The notes: generated from the sequence alone by a model not told the origin. A DNA stretch of 50,602 nt from Treponema saccharophilum DSM 2985 (GCF_000255555.1 NZ_AGRW01000035.1:1-50602), one strand, 5' to 3'. Positions 16,792 to 25,728 are shown, counted from the stretch's first letter. A program made the numbers and translations.

Positions 16792-17991
16792 CTACCGCTC
16801 GGGCTGGCTGTCCGCGTCGATAACCGAGGAGTCCGCAAAAGTGACGCGGTTCCGTCCGTTGCGCTTAGACATGTACAGCGCCTTGTCCGCCGAATCGACG
16901 AGCATTTTCGGGGAAATTCCCCCGTCGCGCGCCGGATTGAATTCGGCGACACCCGCGGAAATCGTCACGCGCACGTTCATTCCGTCGTAGCAGAAATCGT
17001 ATTCCTCGATTTTCTTGCGGATTCTCTCGGCGACATTCATCGCTTCTTCGCCGCCCGTCCTGTCGAGCATCACGGTGAATTCCTCGCCGCCGTACCGCGA
17101 CGCCATGTCCGTGTCGCGGATGTTCGAGCGGATGATGGACGCGACCGTCTGCAGGACGTAATCGCCGCACGCATGGCCGTAATTGTCGTTGAATTTCTTG
17201 AAGAAATCGATGTCGAACATAAGAACGCAGATTTTCGACTCGCCGCCGCGAACCGCAAGGTTCATCTTGTCGGAAAGTATATTGAAGAAATAGAACTTGA
17301 ATTTGAGGTGCGTCATCATGTCCGTGGACGAGCGCTCGACGAGGGCGGCATTGTTGATTGCAATTGCCGCCAGCGACGACATGACGAGAATCTGCTCCTT
17401 GTCGTATTCGCTGTAATACCCCGAACTTTTCCCGCCGTCCGTGCCGATGTCGATTTTCTCGCCGAAAACGAGGACGCCCTCAAGATGCCCGCTTTGTATA
17501 AGCGGAACGACGAGCGACGTGCTGAGCGATTCGAGAAGGCAGATGTCGTTTTCCGCGTCGGCGCGCTCGCGTTCGGGAAGAAATGCCATGAGTTTTCCGC
17601 GCAGCTCCGCCGGAGAATAGACGCCGCCGTTCTTTTCGAGGAATTCGATTAGCGGGCTGTCCTCGTGGATTTTGAATTTATCGCCCGACTCGATGTCGAA
17701 CCCGGTGTAGTTTCCGCCGAGATTGAACGAATCGGAATCAATCGTATCGCGGAGAAAAACGCCAGCGCTCAAAACGAGAAACTGCGCCGTGCAGCTGTCG
17801 AGGACGGACTGGATGAGCCGCTTGAATTCCAGCGTGGAGCAGAGCATCTGCGCGACTTCGAGGAGCTGCTGCAAATCGTAGATGCGCTTCTCGCACACAT
17901 CGACGTATCCCTTGCACGCAAGGTTGTCGCAGTCGGGATTCGGTTTCCCGAACGAGATGTCGTTGAACATCAGTCTGTTATTCGTTCCCAT
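16792..17991 (-). CDS. GAF-domain diguanylate cyclase
   Basis: A 399-residue soluble protein. Residues about 30-210 are a GAF-like sensor and about 225-390 a GGDEF domain with an intact GGEEF active site (RYGGEEFTVML) and FDIDFFKKFNDNYGH. The product-inhibition motif RDTD sits exactly five residues before GGEEF, so feedback by cyclic di-GMP is expected. The ATG overlaps the end of the upstream unknown gene by 14 bases, implying translational coupling and a shared role. It makes cyclic di-GMP in the cytoplasm in response to a signal read by the GAF domain; the ligand is unknown. Confidence 0.93.
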   Translation of the reverse strand: MGTNNRLMFNDISFGKPNPDCDNLACKGYVDVCEKRIYDLQQLLEVAQMLCSTLEFKRLIQSVLDSCTAQFLVLSAGVFLRDTIDSDSFNLGGNYTGFDIESGDKFKIHEDSPLIEFLEKNGGVYSPAELRGKLMAFLPERERADAENDICLLESLSTSLVVPLIQSGHLEGVLVFGEKIDIGTDGGKSSGYYSEYDKEQILVMSSLAAIAINNAALVERSSTDMMTHLKFKFYFFNILSDKMNLAVRGGESKICVLMFDIDFFKKFNDNYGHACGDYVLQTVASIIRSNIRDTDMASRYGGEEFTVMLDRTGGEEAMNVAERIRKKIEEYDFCYDGMNVRVTISAGVAEFNPARDGGISPKMLVDSADKALYMSKRNGRNRVTFADSSVIDADSQPER

Positions 17992-19567
17992 CGTCCAGCT
18001 CCCCGATAATAGCGTAGTTCTTCATTATCTTGAGGAAACTTTTCCACGCACCGTGCTGCTGCTCAAGAAGCCCGGCTCCGTCCCTGTTTCTCGGCGAAGT
18101 GACGAGAACTTTTATGTTGGAAATCATTGCCGGCTTAGACTTCTTTGAATCGAGGATTATCTCGGAAATCTGCCTGTAGAGCGAATAGAAATTCTTCGAC
18201 TCCTCCTGGATTATCTTGTGCGCCTGATTGTTTATGTTGTCCACGAGGGGGCCGAGCTTCTTGAGGAAATCGGCATCGCGGCGGCTGTCCTCGACAAGCC
18301 CGTTCACGTTCGCAATGTCGTTCGGCTGCCCGCGCTCAAACGAATTCTCGAACGCCTCTATTCTTCCGGCAGTCTCGGCACACGCGCTTATCGAGGCAGC
18401 GTAGTTCGATTTAAGCGCCGCGTCGTTGAAGAATCCCTCAAGCTCGATATTGCTCAGAATCGTGCGGACTTCCTCCGTGTAATACGTGCTGAGGAACGTC
18501 TTCATCGTCTGGAGCGGCGTTATCCACGCGAGAGAGTACGGCGTGTTCTTCCGCAGAAGGTCGTTCGTCTCCGAATCGTAATATTTTAGCGAGAGAAGCG
18601 GAATCTCCCCGAAAAGCTCCTTCAGCTCGAAGGAAATCGTATAGTCCTTTATCTCCGTCTTTATGCGCTGCTCGTCGGAATCGTACCGCCCCTGAACAAA
18701 TTCGAGAAAGCGCTTGACCGCGTTCGAAGTGTACGAAGCTGTTTTCGGCTTGTGGGCGGGGTCGTTGTACGCGAGGCAGATGATTTTCCGGAGAGTCTCC
18801 GAATCGAGGAGCGTCGTCAGGACGGTGTTGATTTTCTGGAAGTTCTCCATCAGGGACGCCTTCTCGCTCTCGCTGATGGAATTCCCGTGCCTGACTTTCC
18901 GGAGCGCGATTACGGCGCGCGCGACAGACGAATTGAGCGAGAAATTGGACGTAAGATAGTAGAAATCCTGAAGATACGAGCCGATTGACGACGGCTTTAC
19001 CAACTTCACGTTGCCGAGCGTCTGCGACGATATCCCGTCGAAGTTCGGGTCGAACGCGTGAATTATGTTCATGTAGTTGAAGCGGCATATATCGGAAAGC
19101 TGCGTGACCTTTGAAAGCGTCTCGTCGATTTTCCTGAATTCGACGCTGTGGACGCTCTTCAAAAGCTCGCCGAACGACCGCCGCTGCATCTCGAACGTCT
19201 TCGCGATGTCGTCGCCCGATTCCTCGACAAGCCGCTTTCTGCTCTCGTAGCTCAGCTGCTCGAGTTTTTTCTGAGTCTCATCCGGAAATCCGGTCAATAT
19301 AAGCTGATATTCGTACCGTCCATTCTGCTGAAGGTCATCGCTGCAGGCCGTCGTCCTGAGAATTTCCTCGACAGGCTTCGTGTTCTCGTAAAGAATCCTG
19401 AACAGCTCCGCAAAATTGGGCTGGAGCATTTCGTTCTTGTATATCGAAGGCTGGCGGTTGCGCAACTCGCTTTCAATGCGACGGATTTCCTGCCGCTTCT
19501 TTACTTCAGGAGAGCCAGCCTTAAAAATAGATTCCAATATTTCTGTCAGCGTCTGAATGAAACTCAT
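17978..19567 (-). CDS. Large soluble protein of unknown function, coupled to a diguanylate cyclase
   Basis: A 529-residue protein without signal peptide or membrane segments, largely helical by composition, with no domain I recognise; it resembles conserved spirochaete hypothetical proteins. Its stop overlaps the start of the GAF-GGEEF gene, so the two are made together. The ATG at 19567 lacks a Shine-Dalgarno. TAAAAT ends six bases upstream and TTTTCA lies 17 bases before that, so +1 falls on the ATG. A role in cyclic di-GMP signalling is possible from context only. Confidence 0.8.
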   Translation of the reverse strand: MSFIQTLTEILESIFKAGSPEVKKRQEIRRIESELRNRQPSIYKNEMLQPNFAELFRILYENTKPVEEILRTTACSDDLQQNGRYEYQLILTGFPDETQKKLEQLSYESRKRLVEESGDDIAKTFEMQRRSFGELLKSVHSVEFRKIDETLSKVTQLSDICRFNYMNIIHAFDPNFDGISSQTLGNVKLVKPSSIGSYLQDFYYLTSNFSLNSSVARAVIALRKVRHGNSISESEKASLMENFQKINTVLTTLLDSETLRKIICLAYNDPAHKPKTASYTSNAVKRFLEFVQGRYDSDEQRIKTEIKDYTISFELKELFGEIPLLSLKYYDSETNDLLRKNTPYSLAWITPLQTMKTFLSTYYTEEVRTILSNIELEGFFNDAALKSNYAASISACAETAGRIEAFENSFERGQPNDIANVNGLVEDSRRDADFLKKLGPLVDNINNQAHKIIQEESKNFYSLYRQISEIILDSKKSKPAMISNIKVLVTSPRNRDGAGLLEQQHGAWKSFLKIMKNYAIIGELDDGNE

Positions 19568-19573
19568 GGGTTT

Positions 19574-19602
19574 ATTTTAGTTCAAAAAACAGATTCTGAA
19601 AA
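19574..19602 (-). promoter_or_regulatory. Promoter giving a leaderless transcript for the 529-residue protein
   Basis: On the minus strand TTTTCA, a 17-base spacer and TAAAAT, then six bases to the ATG. The calculated +1 is the A of the start codon. Confidence 0.65.
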
Positions 19603-19606
19603 CTGT

Positions 19607-19642
19607 AAAAAAAATCCGCCCGGACACAACATTCCGGAGCGG
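19607..19642 (-). terminator. Terminator of the tRNA-dihydrouridine synthase gene
   Basis: On the minus strand CCGCTCCGGA pairs with TCCGGGCGG (one bulged base), then eight T residues. It begins about ten bases after the stop and ends next to the following gene's promoter. Confidence 0.88.
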
Positions 19643-19652
19643 GTTTTCAATG

Positions 19653-20678
19653 CTAAAGATATTTTCCGAAAACGGCCCGGTACTCCTCGACCGTCGAAGA
19701 TGCGACAATCTGCTTTCTGAGGGCAGCACCGCCGTCAATTCCCTTCGTGTAGGCGCAGAACCGCTTGCGGGATTCCCGGCAGGCGGCCTCCTCCCCGATA
19801 TCCTCGACGAGAAGGGAAAGCTCGCGGAACCCGGCGCGGATTCGCTCCTCGACGGGAACGTCGATGTCAGTCCCATCGACGAGCAGATGTTTCGTCCGTG
19901 TGAATATGAACGGATTTCCCATCGCACCGCGCGCGAACATCACACCGTCGCATCCCGTCGTCTCAAGCATTCTCTTCGCGTCCTCGGGCGAGAACGCATC
20001 ACCCGAGCCGAACACGGGAACAGTACCGCCCGTTTTCCCGTCGACGAGTTTCTTCAGCTCGGCAAGTATTCCCCAGTCGGCTTTTCCCTCGTAGCCCTGC
20101 GCCTTTGTCCGCCCGTGGATGGTGATTGCCGCGGCGCCTGCCGAGAGAGCGGCTTCGGCAGCCTCCCTCCACGTTATGCTCTCGGAATCCCAGCCCGAGC
20201 GGATTTTTACCGTGACGGGAACAGCGGCGCGCGCAGATTCGGAAACGGAGCGGACGACTGCGCGGACGACGGAATACAACCGGTCGGGGTCACGCGTAAG
20301 CGCGCTTCCGGCTCCCGTCTTCACTATTTTTGGAACGGGGCAGCCGCAGTTTATGTCGATGCACTCCGCGTCCGTCTTTTCGATGACGATTTTCGCGGCG
20401 TCCGCCATGACGTCCGGAGTCCCGCCGAAAATCTGCACGGCGTACGCCTTCTCGTTTGGGGCGCGGCGCATGAGGATTTCCGTCTTCTTGTTGTTCCTCG
20501 TCAAAGCCTCCGCGCTGACCATCTCCGTGTAGGCGAAATCAGCGCCGCACTCAAAGCATATCGAGCGGAACGCCCTGTCGGAATATCCGGCGACAGGCGC
20601 GAGGAAAATATTCCCGCCAAGCTCAAGCGAACCGATTCTGACGGGATGATAAAGCGATTTTTTCTCGTTGTTTTCCAT
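19653..20678 (-). CDS. dus: tRNA-dihydrouridine synthase
   Basis: A 341-residue FMN-dependent enzyme that reduces uridines in the tRNA D-loop. It has the N-terminal IFLAPVAGYSDRAFR, TEMVSA, the catalytic-cysteine segment DINCGCPVPKI, the phosphate loop HGRTKAQGYEGKADW and VFARGAMGNP. The order fits the DusB-like bacterial group, though the paralogue cannot be fixed. Candidate starts at 20717, 20699 and 20678 all lack a ribosome site; 20678 (MENNEKKSLYHP) best fits the family N-terminus. TatD lies upstream on the same strand with a 110-base gap. Confidence 0.92.
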   Translation of the reverse strand: MENNEKKSLYHPVRIGSLELGGNIFLAPVAGYSDRAFRSICFECGADFAYTEMVSAEALTRNNKKTEILMRRAPNEKAYAVQIFGGTPDVMADAAKIVIEKTDAECIDINCGCPVPKIVKTGAGSALTRDPDRLYSVVRAVVRSVSESARAAVPVTVKIRSGWDSESITWREAAEAALSAGAAAITIHGRTKAQGYEGKADWGILAELKKLVDGKTGGTVPVFGSGDAFSPEDAKRMLETTGCDGVMFARGAMGNPFIFTRTKHLLVDGTDIDVPVEERIRAGFRELSLLVEDIGEEAACRESRKRFCAYTKGIDGGAALRKQIVASSTVEEYRAVFGKYL

Positions 20679-20788
20679 AAATATACAAATGATGCGCATG
20701 GAAAAATCCACGGGCATCCGTCACATTGAAAATCTCCGCCTGATGCAGACCCGAACGGAAATTCCGTACAGGAAGTTTCCGGAGCCGC

Positions 20789-21571
20789 TCACTCGGGAAG
20801 GCGGAAAATCCGGCAGCTGTTCTTCCATACCTGCTCCGCGATTTCCTCAAGCGGCGAGTCGAGCATCTCCGCGAGGAATTTCGCGGTGTAGACGATGTAT
20901 TCCGGCATCGAGCGCTTCTTCTCCTTCACCTGCGCGGGAATCATGAACGGGCTTTCCGTCTCGAGGAGCATACGCTCGCGCGGGATGTTCATCACCGTCT
21001 CGTGAAGATTCCGCGCGTTCTTGTACGTCAGGTTTCCCGCAAAAGAGAAATAGACGTCAAGCCCGGCATCGAGGCATTCGAGCGCGTACGCGGCGTTCTC
21101 GTCGTAGCAGTGGAGAATTGCGCCCGCAGGAGGAATCTTCTCCTTGAGGATGTTGAGGACATCCTTTCCGGCGTTCCTGTTGTGGATTATCACGGGAAGG
21201 TCGAACCTTCTGGCAATCTCAAGCTGGGTGATGAAAAGCTCAATCTGGCTCCGCTTGTCGCCGAACTGCTTGTAGTAGTCAAGCCCCGTCTCGCCTATCG
21301 CGACGACATTCGGCAGCTTTGCGCTTGACTCGATTATCCCAATCCAGTCTTTTCCCGGATTCGTGACCTCGACTGGCGCGACTCCGACAGCGTGGTAAAC
21401 GCCGGAAACATTCTTGAGAACGGGATAGACCTTCTTGAAATCCCGAAGGCTGTTGTTGATGCTTACGATGCGCGTCACCCCAACCCGCTTTGCTTGCTGG
21501 ACAACGCGCATCTCCTCAATAGGGTTCTCGTTTATGAGCCCTATGTGCGCATGAGTATCGAAAAATTGCAT
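20789..21571 (-). CDS. tatD: TatD-family metal-dependent deoxyribonuclease
   Basis: A 260-residue TIM-barrel hydrolase. It starts with the metal-binding FDTHAHIG and has AIGETGLDYYK, PVIIHNRNAGKDV, ILHCYD and LLETESPFM, all family signatures. TatD proteins are 3'-5' DNases acting in DNA repair or degradation. In the final block the usual Asp of LETD is a Ser (LETES), an active-site change also seen in some paralogues, so activity may differ. The frame extends 34 codons upstream into A/T-rich sequence; 21571 is preferred because of GGAAGA upstream and direct fit to the family start. Confidence 0.9.
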   Translation of the reverse strand: MQFFDTHAHIGLINENPIEEMRVVQQAKRVGVTRIVSINNSLRDFKKVYPVLKNVSGVYHAVGVAPVEVTNPGKDWIGIIESSAKLPNVVAIGETGLDYYKQFGDKRSQIELFITQLEIARRFDLPVIIHNRNAGKDVLNILKEKIPPAGAILHCYDENAAYALECLDAGLDVYFSFAGNLTYKNARNLHETVMNIPRERMLLETESPFMIPAQVKEKKRSMPEYIVYTAKFLAEMLDSPLEEIAEQVWKNSCRIFRLPE

Positions 21572-21788
21572 TGCTTTCTTCCAAATAAAAAAATGACAAA
21601 AAAAGGTAAGAATAAGACCAAAATTCGGTCGATATGCGACATGAAAGATAGCACAAGAAAATTTATATGTCAAATTAAGGAAAGCGCTGCTTTTTTTTCA
21701 GGAGAAAAACACGGTTCCCGCCGATGTTTTATGCAAACGGTGTCATATCGAAGCCGGGCGGCAAAAAGTTGCCGGAAAGGCTTATTTG

Positions 21789-21816
21789 TTGGCAACGGGA
21801 GAAAGCGCGTTATAAT
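21789..21816 (+). promoter_or_regulatory. Promoter of a candidate small RNA
   Basis: TTGGCA at 21789-21794, 16-base spacer, TATAAT at 21811-21816. It is close to consensus, and no coding start follows before the terminator near 21917. Confidence 0.7.
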
Positions 21817-21822
21817 AGACTT

Positions 21823-21917
21823 GCTCTGAAACTGTAGTTTCCGAACAGGTTTAATCAAAACGAAGCGGGGAAAACCGCCGTCTGATTTGCCTTTCGTTTT
21901 CCATCCGGCGATTTTTT
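21823..21917 (+). ncRNA. Candidate small RNA of about 95 bases
   Basis: Begins about seven bases after a strong -10 box and ends in a terminator-like hairpin (CGCCG at 21876-21880 with CGGCG at 21906-21910, then ATTTTTT). Inside it are a GAAACT/AGTTTC hairpin and a GCGG/CCGC hairpin at 21865-21878 that competes with the terminator stem. No ORF with a ribosome site is seen and it matches no RNA family I know (not 4.5S, 6S or tmRNA). It lies in the 431-base gap before the M23 gene. Confidence 0.5.
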
Positions 21918-21949
21918 ATGATGCGCTTGTTCCGGAAGCTTCGTGTAGT

Positions 21950-21979
21950 TTGACACTGTTTCAAACGGCATGATAGAAT
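21950..21979 (+). promoter_or_regulatory. Promoter of the M23-bactofilin operon
   Basis: TTGACA at 21950-21955, 18-base spacer, TAGAAT at 21974-21979, about 17 bases before the TTG start's upstream region. Confidence 0.8.
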
Positions 21980-22002
21980 AAAATGTTTCGGAGAACACTA
22001 GA

Positions 22003-23040
22003 TTGGCAAAAGCACGTCATTATAAAAGACTTGAGAAAAATGCGGTTTCCTCGCTCATAGGTTTTGTCCAGCGGGGATTTGGGCTGCTCGGAAAAGGCAT
22101 CCTGAAATTTTTCCACGCATGCGACAGCAAGCTGACAATCATGGTCGTCCCACACTCAAAGGGGAAGGTCGTGAATTTCCAGACAAATGCATTTGCGCTG
22201 GTGTTCGGAATCCTGCTCATAATCGGAATCGTCGCATCTTTTATCTATTTTAAGCGTCAGGATTCGGGGATACGGGACGAGCTTGCGCGCGCGACAAAGG
22301 AAAACCGTGAGCTTCTCGCAAGTTTTGACGAGCTGCGCGACGAGAACAACAACGTCCTCCAGTCCGCGAAGAGATTCAAATCATCACTATCGCAGACGCT
22401 TTCGCTCCTCGGCCTCAACCAGTTCAACCAATCAAAAAACGTCGCGAAGAATTCGAATTCCAGCAGCGACTTGAATTCACTTTTCGACACGCAGGAGACT
22501 GTTTCCGGAACGACGAAGGAAGTCGCCGACATGAAGCAGCTTTCGTCTTATCTTGAGAGCGCAATCCAGCCGATTGAGCAAATCGGAAAGATGCTCGAAA
22601 GCCAGGAGACGCTTTTCACCGACATCCCGAACATCTGGCCGATAAAGGGCGGAATCGGGCATATCTCGCAGCAGTTCGGGCAGAACAGGCATCCGATTAC
22701 GGGCGTCTGGTACATCCACAAAGGGCTGGACATCTCCACATACAGGCAGGGCGACGGAATCATGGCGACGGCGAACGGCCAGGTCGTAACGGTCGCGTAC
22801 GATTCCGGATTCGGAAACTACGTAATCATAAAGCACAAGCACGGAATGTACACGCGGTACTGCCACATGGCGACAATCAAGGTAAAGAAAGGTCAGTTCG
22901 TCAGCCAAAGGGATGTCATCGGGACAATCGGGAACACGGGACTTTCGACAGGACCGCACCTCCATTACGAAATACACATCGGCTCCGATGTCGTGGACCC
23001 CGCAAAATACGTGAACATAAAGCTCACGAACCAGAAATAG
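22003..23040 (+). CDS. M23 (LytM-type) peptidoglycan endopeptidase, membrane anchored
   Basis: A 345-residue protein with one membrane segment (about 66-85), a short coiled-coil (about 88-130) and a C-terminal M23 domain from about residue 210. Zinc ligands are seen in IHKGLDIS and GPHLHYEIH, so it should be active on cross-links of the wall. It starts with TTG at 22003, with CGGAG nine bases upstream. The bactofilin gene follows after 10 bases. This pairing recurs in many bacteria, where bactofilin polymers position an M23 enzyme to shape the cell; a link to spirochaete helical shape is inference. Confidence 0.92.
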   Translation: MAKARHYKRLEKNAVSSLIGFVQRGFGLLGKGILKFFHACDSKLTIMVVPHSKGKVVNFQTNAFALVFGILLIIGIVASFIYFKRQDSGIRDELARATKENRELLASFDELRDENNNVLQSAKRFKSSLSQTLSLLGLNQFNQSKNVAKNSNSSSDLNSLFDTQETVSGTTKEVADMKQLSSYLESAIQPIEQIGKMLESQETLFTDIPNIWPIKGGIGHISQQFGQNRHPITGVWYIHKGLDISTYRQGDGIMATANGQVVTVAYDSGFGNYVIIKHKHGMYTRYCHMATIKVKKGQFVSQRDVIGTIGNTGLSTGPHLHYEIHIGSDVVDPAKYVNIKLTNQK

Positions 23041-23050
23041 GTCGGCGCGT

Positions 23051-23488
23051 ATGGGATTTCTTACCGACGACATATCAATAAACACGATTCTCGGCGAAGG
23101 CTCGTTCTTTTCCCAGAAACTGCAGATAAAGGGAAACGTCAGAATCGAAGGCGATGTTGACGGAGACATCAACGCGACGGGAAATGTGTTCATTGGCGAA
23201 AAAGCGCGCATAAAAGGCGACATCAACGCGGAATCTGCCGAGATTTACGGTATCGTCCTCGGCGACATCGTTGCCCCGGGCGGAATCAAGATTTTTTCCA
23301 CCGCCGCCGTAATCGGGGACATCTGCTCGAAGAAAGTTCAGATTGCGATGAAAGCAATTTTCCACGGGCACTGCATCTCACACAAGGATGAGGAAGCATA
23401 CAAAAAATCGAAGGAAGCGCACGAGTCAGAGCAGGCTGTGCTTGGAAACAAAATCGGAGGATACCGTTCCGGCGTTTTGGGCAGTTGA
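23051..23488 (+). CDS. Bactofilin
   Basis: A 145-residue protein with a beta-helical core (about 15-110) built from short repeats such as GNVRIEGDVDGDIN, VFIGEKARIKGDIN and IYGIVLGDI. Tails are short and polar, as in the bactofilin family. These polymerise without nucleotide into filaments on the membrane. The MGFLTDDISINTIL start is typical. It is translated between the M23 peptidase and YaaR with spacings of 10 and 3 bases, so the four genes form one operon. Confidence 0.93.
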   Translation: MGFLTDDISINTILGEGSFFSQKLQIKGNVRIEGDVDGDINATGNVFIGEKARIKGDINAESAEIYGIVLGDIVAPGGIKIFSTAAVIGDICSKKVQIAMKAIFHGHCISHKDEEAYKKSKEAHESEQAVLGNKIGGYRSGVLGS

Positions 23489-23491
23489 GAA

Positions 23492-24037
23492 ATGGGAATC
23501 GAGAACGTAGGAATACAGAATCCGCAGTCGCTTTATTTCGCGGCAATCCAGTCATCGGCGCAGCAGGCGGCAAAGCAGACAAAAAAAACGGCACGGAACC
23601 CGATTCTCGCGCGATTCTCTTTCGCGGACACGCTCCAGCGCACGAAGGAAGAGGCGCAGCTCGTTGCGGACGGGCTTCCCGCGGAGCTTGCTGGAATGGA
23701 CGAGGAAAGCGCAATCGTGTTCCTCAAAGACGAGGCCGACATTGCGAGCGACAAGCTGAAGGAAAGCCAAAGCCCGGAGAACATCGAGAACTACCGCAAA
23801 AAAATCGGGCAGTTCCTCAAATACATCGAAAAGAACAACTTCGAGGTAATAGAAAAGCGGCGGTTCGGAAAGAACAGGCGCGGAATGAAATTCCAGCCGT
23901 ACCATCAGATTCAGATAATCAACCAGAAACTGAACAACCTCGCCTCCGACATGCTTTTCAACCACAGCAAAAACCTGAATCTTTTGGCAAGGCTTGAGGA
24001 AATCAACGGAATGATTGTGGATTTGATTGCTGCCTGA
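23492..24037 (+). CDS. yaaR: YaaR-family (DUF327) protein
   Basis: A 181-residue soluble helical protein. The region about 60-180, with YRKKIGQFLKYIEKN and RRGMKFQPYHQIQIINQKL, fits the YaaR family, whose function is unknown in Bacillus. It is followed 27 bases later by ricT; yaaR and ricT (yaaT) are also near-neighbours in Firmicutes, so the association is ancient. It starts three bases after the bactofilin stop. Confidence 0.8.
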   Translation: MGIENVGIQNPQSLYFAAIQSSAQQAAKQTKKTARNPILARFSFADTLQRTKEEAQLVADGLPAELAGMDEESAIVFLKDEADIASDKLKESQSPENIENYRKKIGQFLKYIEKNNFEVIEKRRFGKNRRGMKFQPYHQIQIINQKLNNLASDMLFNHSKNLNLLARLEEINGMIVDLIAA

Positions 24038-24064
24038 ACAGCAAAATTGAAACGGAGATTGCGA

Positions 24065-24985
24065 ATGAGCGACATTTTTGAACAGGAATACACAGAGAAC
24101 GAGGATATATCGCAGCTTGAGGACGATTATCAGAACTATCCGTCAAGCGACTATTTCGTCTGCCCGGACAACCTCTACATCGCGAAACTCGAATATTCGA
24201 GCGAGGGCGTCTACGTCACTTCCGACGGGAAAAAGAACATCGAGAGCGGGACGAAAGTGATAATCCAGACGAGATACGGGCGCGACCTTGCGTTCGTTCT
24301 CGGAAAAATAAAGCGTCCGGTCGGCGTCAAGCAGAACGAAATCGTCCAAATCGACAGGATTGCGACGGACGACGACCTCAGGCGGTATGCGGAGCTTGCC
24401 GGCAGAGAAAGCGAATCGTTCAAGATTTTCAAGGAAAAAGTCGCGCTCCACAACCTCGACATGAAGCTGATTGCCGTCCATTTCCTTCTCGACGAGCCGA
24501 AAGCGCTCTTCTTTTTCTCGAGCGAAAACCGCGTCGATTTCAGGGAGCTCGTAAAAGACCTCGTAAGCGTCTTCAAGATGAGGATAGAGCTCAGGCAGAT
24601 TGGCGTGAGGGATGAAAGCAGAATTACCGGCGGGCTCGGCGTGTGCGGAAGGCCGTACTGCTGCCATTCGATAAGCGACAAGCTTCCGCCCGTCTCCATA
24701 AAAATGGCGAAGGAGCAGAACCTCTCGCTCAACTCGATGAAGATAAGCGGCCAATGCGGCAGGCTCCTCTGCTGCCTTTCGTACGAATACAACTGGTACG
24801 CCGAGGCGCGCAAAAACCTTCCGAACGAAGGTCTCCATATTTTCTATGACGGAACGAATTTCAGGCTTACGGACGTGAATCCGCTGACGCAGGTGATAAA
24901 GATGCTCGGCGAAGACGGGCGTCTCCTTGAGATTCCCGCAAAGCGGTTCCAAAAAGAAAACGGGAAATGGCGGGTCACGAACTGA
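24065..24985 (+). CDS. ricT: PSP1-domain protein RicT/YaaT
   Basis: A 306-residue protein with the PSP1 domain in its middle. Conserved cysteines appear in CGRPYCCHS and CGRLLCC, the set proposed to help bind iron-sulphur clusters in the Bacillus RicA-RicF-RicT complex, which guides RNase Y. An acidic N-terminus of about 35 residues is unlike Bacillus. GGAG eight bases before 24065 sets the start. RicA and RicF homologues are not in the window. Action on RNA turnover is by analogy only. Confidence 0.88.
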   Translation: MSDIFEQEYTENEDISQLEDDYQNYPSSDYFVCPDNLYIAKLEYSSEGVYVTSDGKKNIESGTKVIIQTRYGRDLAFVLGKIKRPVGVKQNEIVQIDRIATDDDLRRYAELAGRESESFKIFKEKVALHNLDMKLIAVHFLLDEPKALFFFSSENRVDFRELVKDLVSVFKMRIELRQIGVRDESRITGGLGVCGRPYCCHSISDKLPPVSIKMAKEQNLSLNSMKISGQCGRLLCCLSYEYNWYAEARKNLPNEGLHIFYDGTNFRLTDVNPLTQVIKMLGEDGRLLEIPAKRFQKENGKWRVTN

Positions 24986-24993
24986 CGAGACCT

Positions 24994-25722
24994 TTAGGAG
25001 AGAACCGCGACGACAGAAGGGCTTTCCGATGACAAGGGACGGCGCGCGAAATCGGCGAAGAATTCGATGGTACCGAACCCCGCACCGCGCGCAAGTTCCA
25101 GTATCTCAGCGCGCGTTATTATCATGACGGGAACATCGACGGAGACGGGATAAATTCTTCCGTTTCCGGTCTCGATGCTTTGCGCGAGGAACCATTTTCC
25201 GTCACGGGAAACGATTTCCGAATCGAGCCTGACGCGGATGCTTCCCCGCGACGGGAGCGAAATCCGGCTTTTTCCGGCGGAATCCTCAAAATTCGGGATT
25301 GAGAATATGAGCTTTCCGCCGTCGGAGAGAAGGTTCCTGCAATCGAAGAAAAACTTTTTCATCAGAACTTCGTCATGCGTCAGAATAAGCCTGTCATTCA
25401 GAATCGAGATGATGTTGTAGAATCCGCGCCCGAGAAAGCGCGACATCTCAAGAGACGACATCTGAAAGAAGCGGATGGACATCAGCTGCGTGCGCCTGCG
25501 CCTGTTCGCCGACTCGAGAAGCGGCGGTATAGTCTCGATTCCCGTGACGTCCGCGCCTTCAGTGGACAACTGGTGCTCGAAAAATCCCGTCCCGCATCCG
25601 ATTCTCAGATACTTCACAGGCTTGACAAATGCAGCCGATTCCTCGGCAAAAAACTTTTTCTGATCAGGACTGACTGGAAAAAGCTCATCATAATATTCAG
25701 CAATATTTTCCAAAAATTCCAT
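24994..25722 (-). CDS. SAM-dependent class I methyltransferase
   Basis: A 242-residue protein with the SAM-binding motif RIGCGTGFFEHQL and following VTGIETIPPLLESA, then a NLLSDGGKLIFSIPNF block typical of Rossmann-fold methyltransferases. The substrate is not evident. The start at 25722 has no Shine-Dalgarno. TTGATT-17-TATAAT precedes it and the -10 ends six bases before the ATG, predicting +1 at the ATG. It converges with ricT, nine bases apart. Confidence 0.85.
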   Translation of the reverse strand: MEFLENIAEYYDELFPVSPDQKKFFAEESAAFVKPVKYLRIGCGTGFFEHQLSTEGADVTGIETIPPLLESANRRRRTQLMSIRFFQMSSLEMSRFLGRGFYNIISILNDRLILTHDEVLMKKFFFDCRNLLSDGGKLIFSIPNFEDSAGKSRISLPSRGSIRVRLDSEIVSRDGKWFLAQSIETGNGRIYPVSVDVPVMIITRAEILELARGAGFGTIEFFADFARRPLSSESPSVVAVLS

Positions 25723-25728
25723 GACGAA

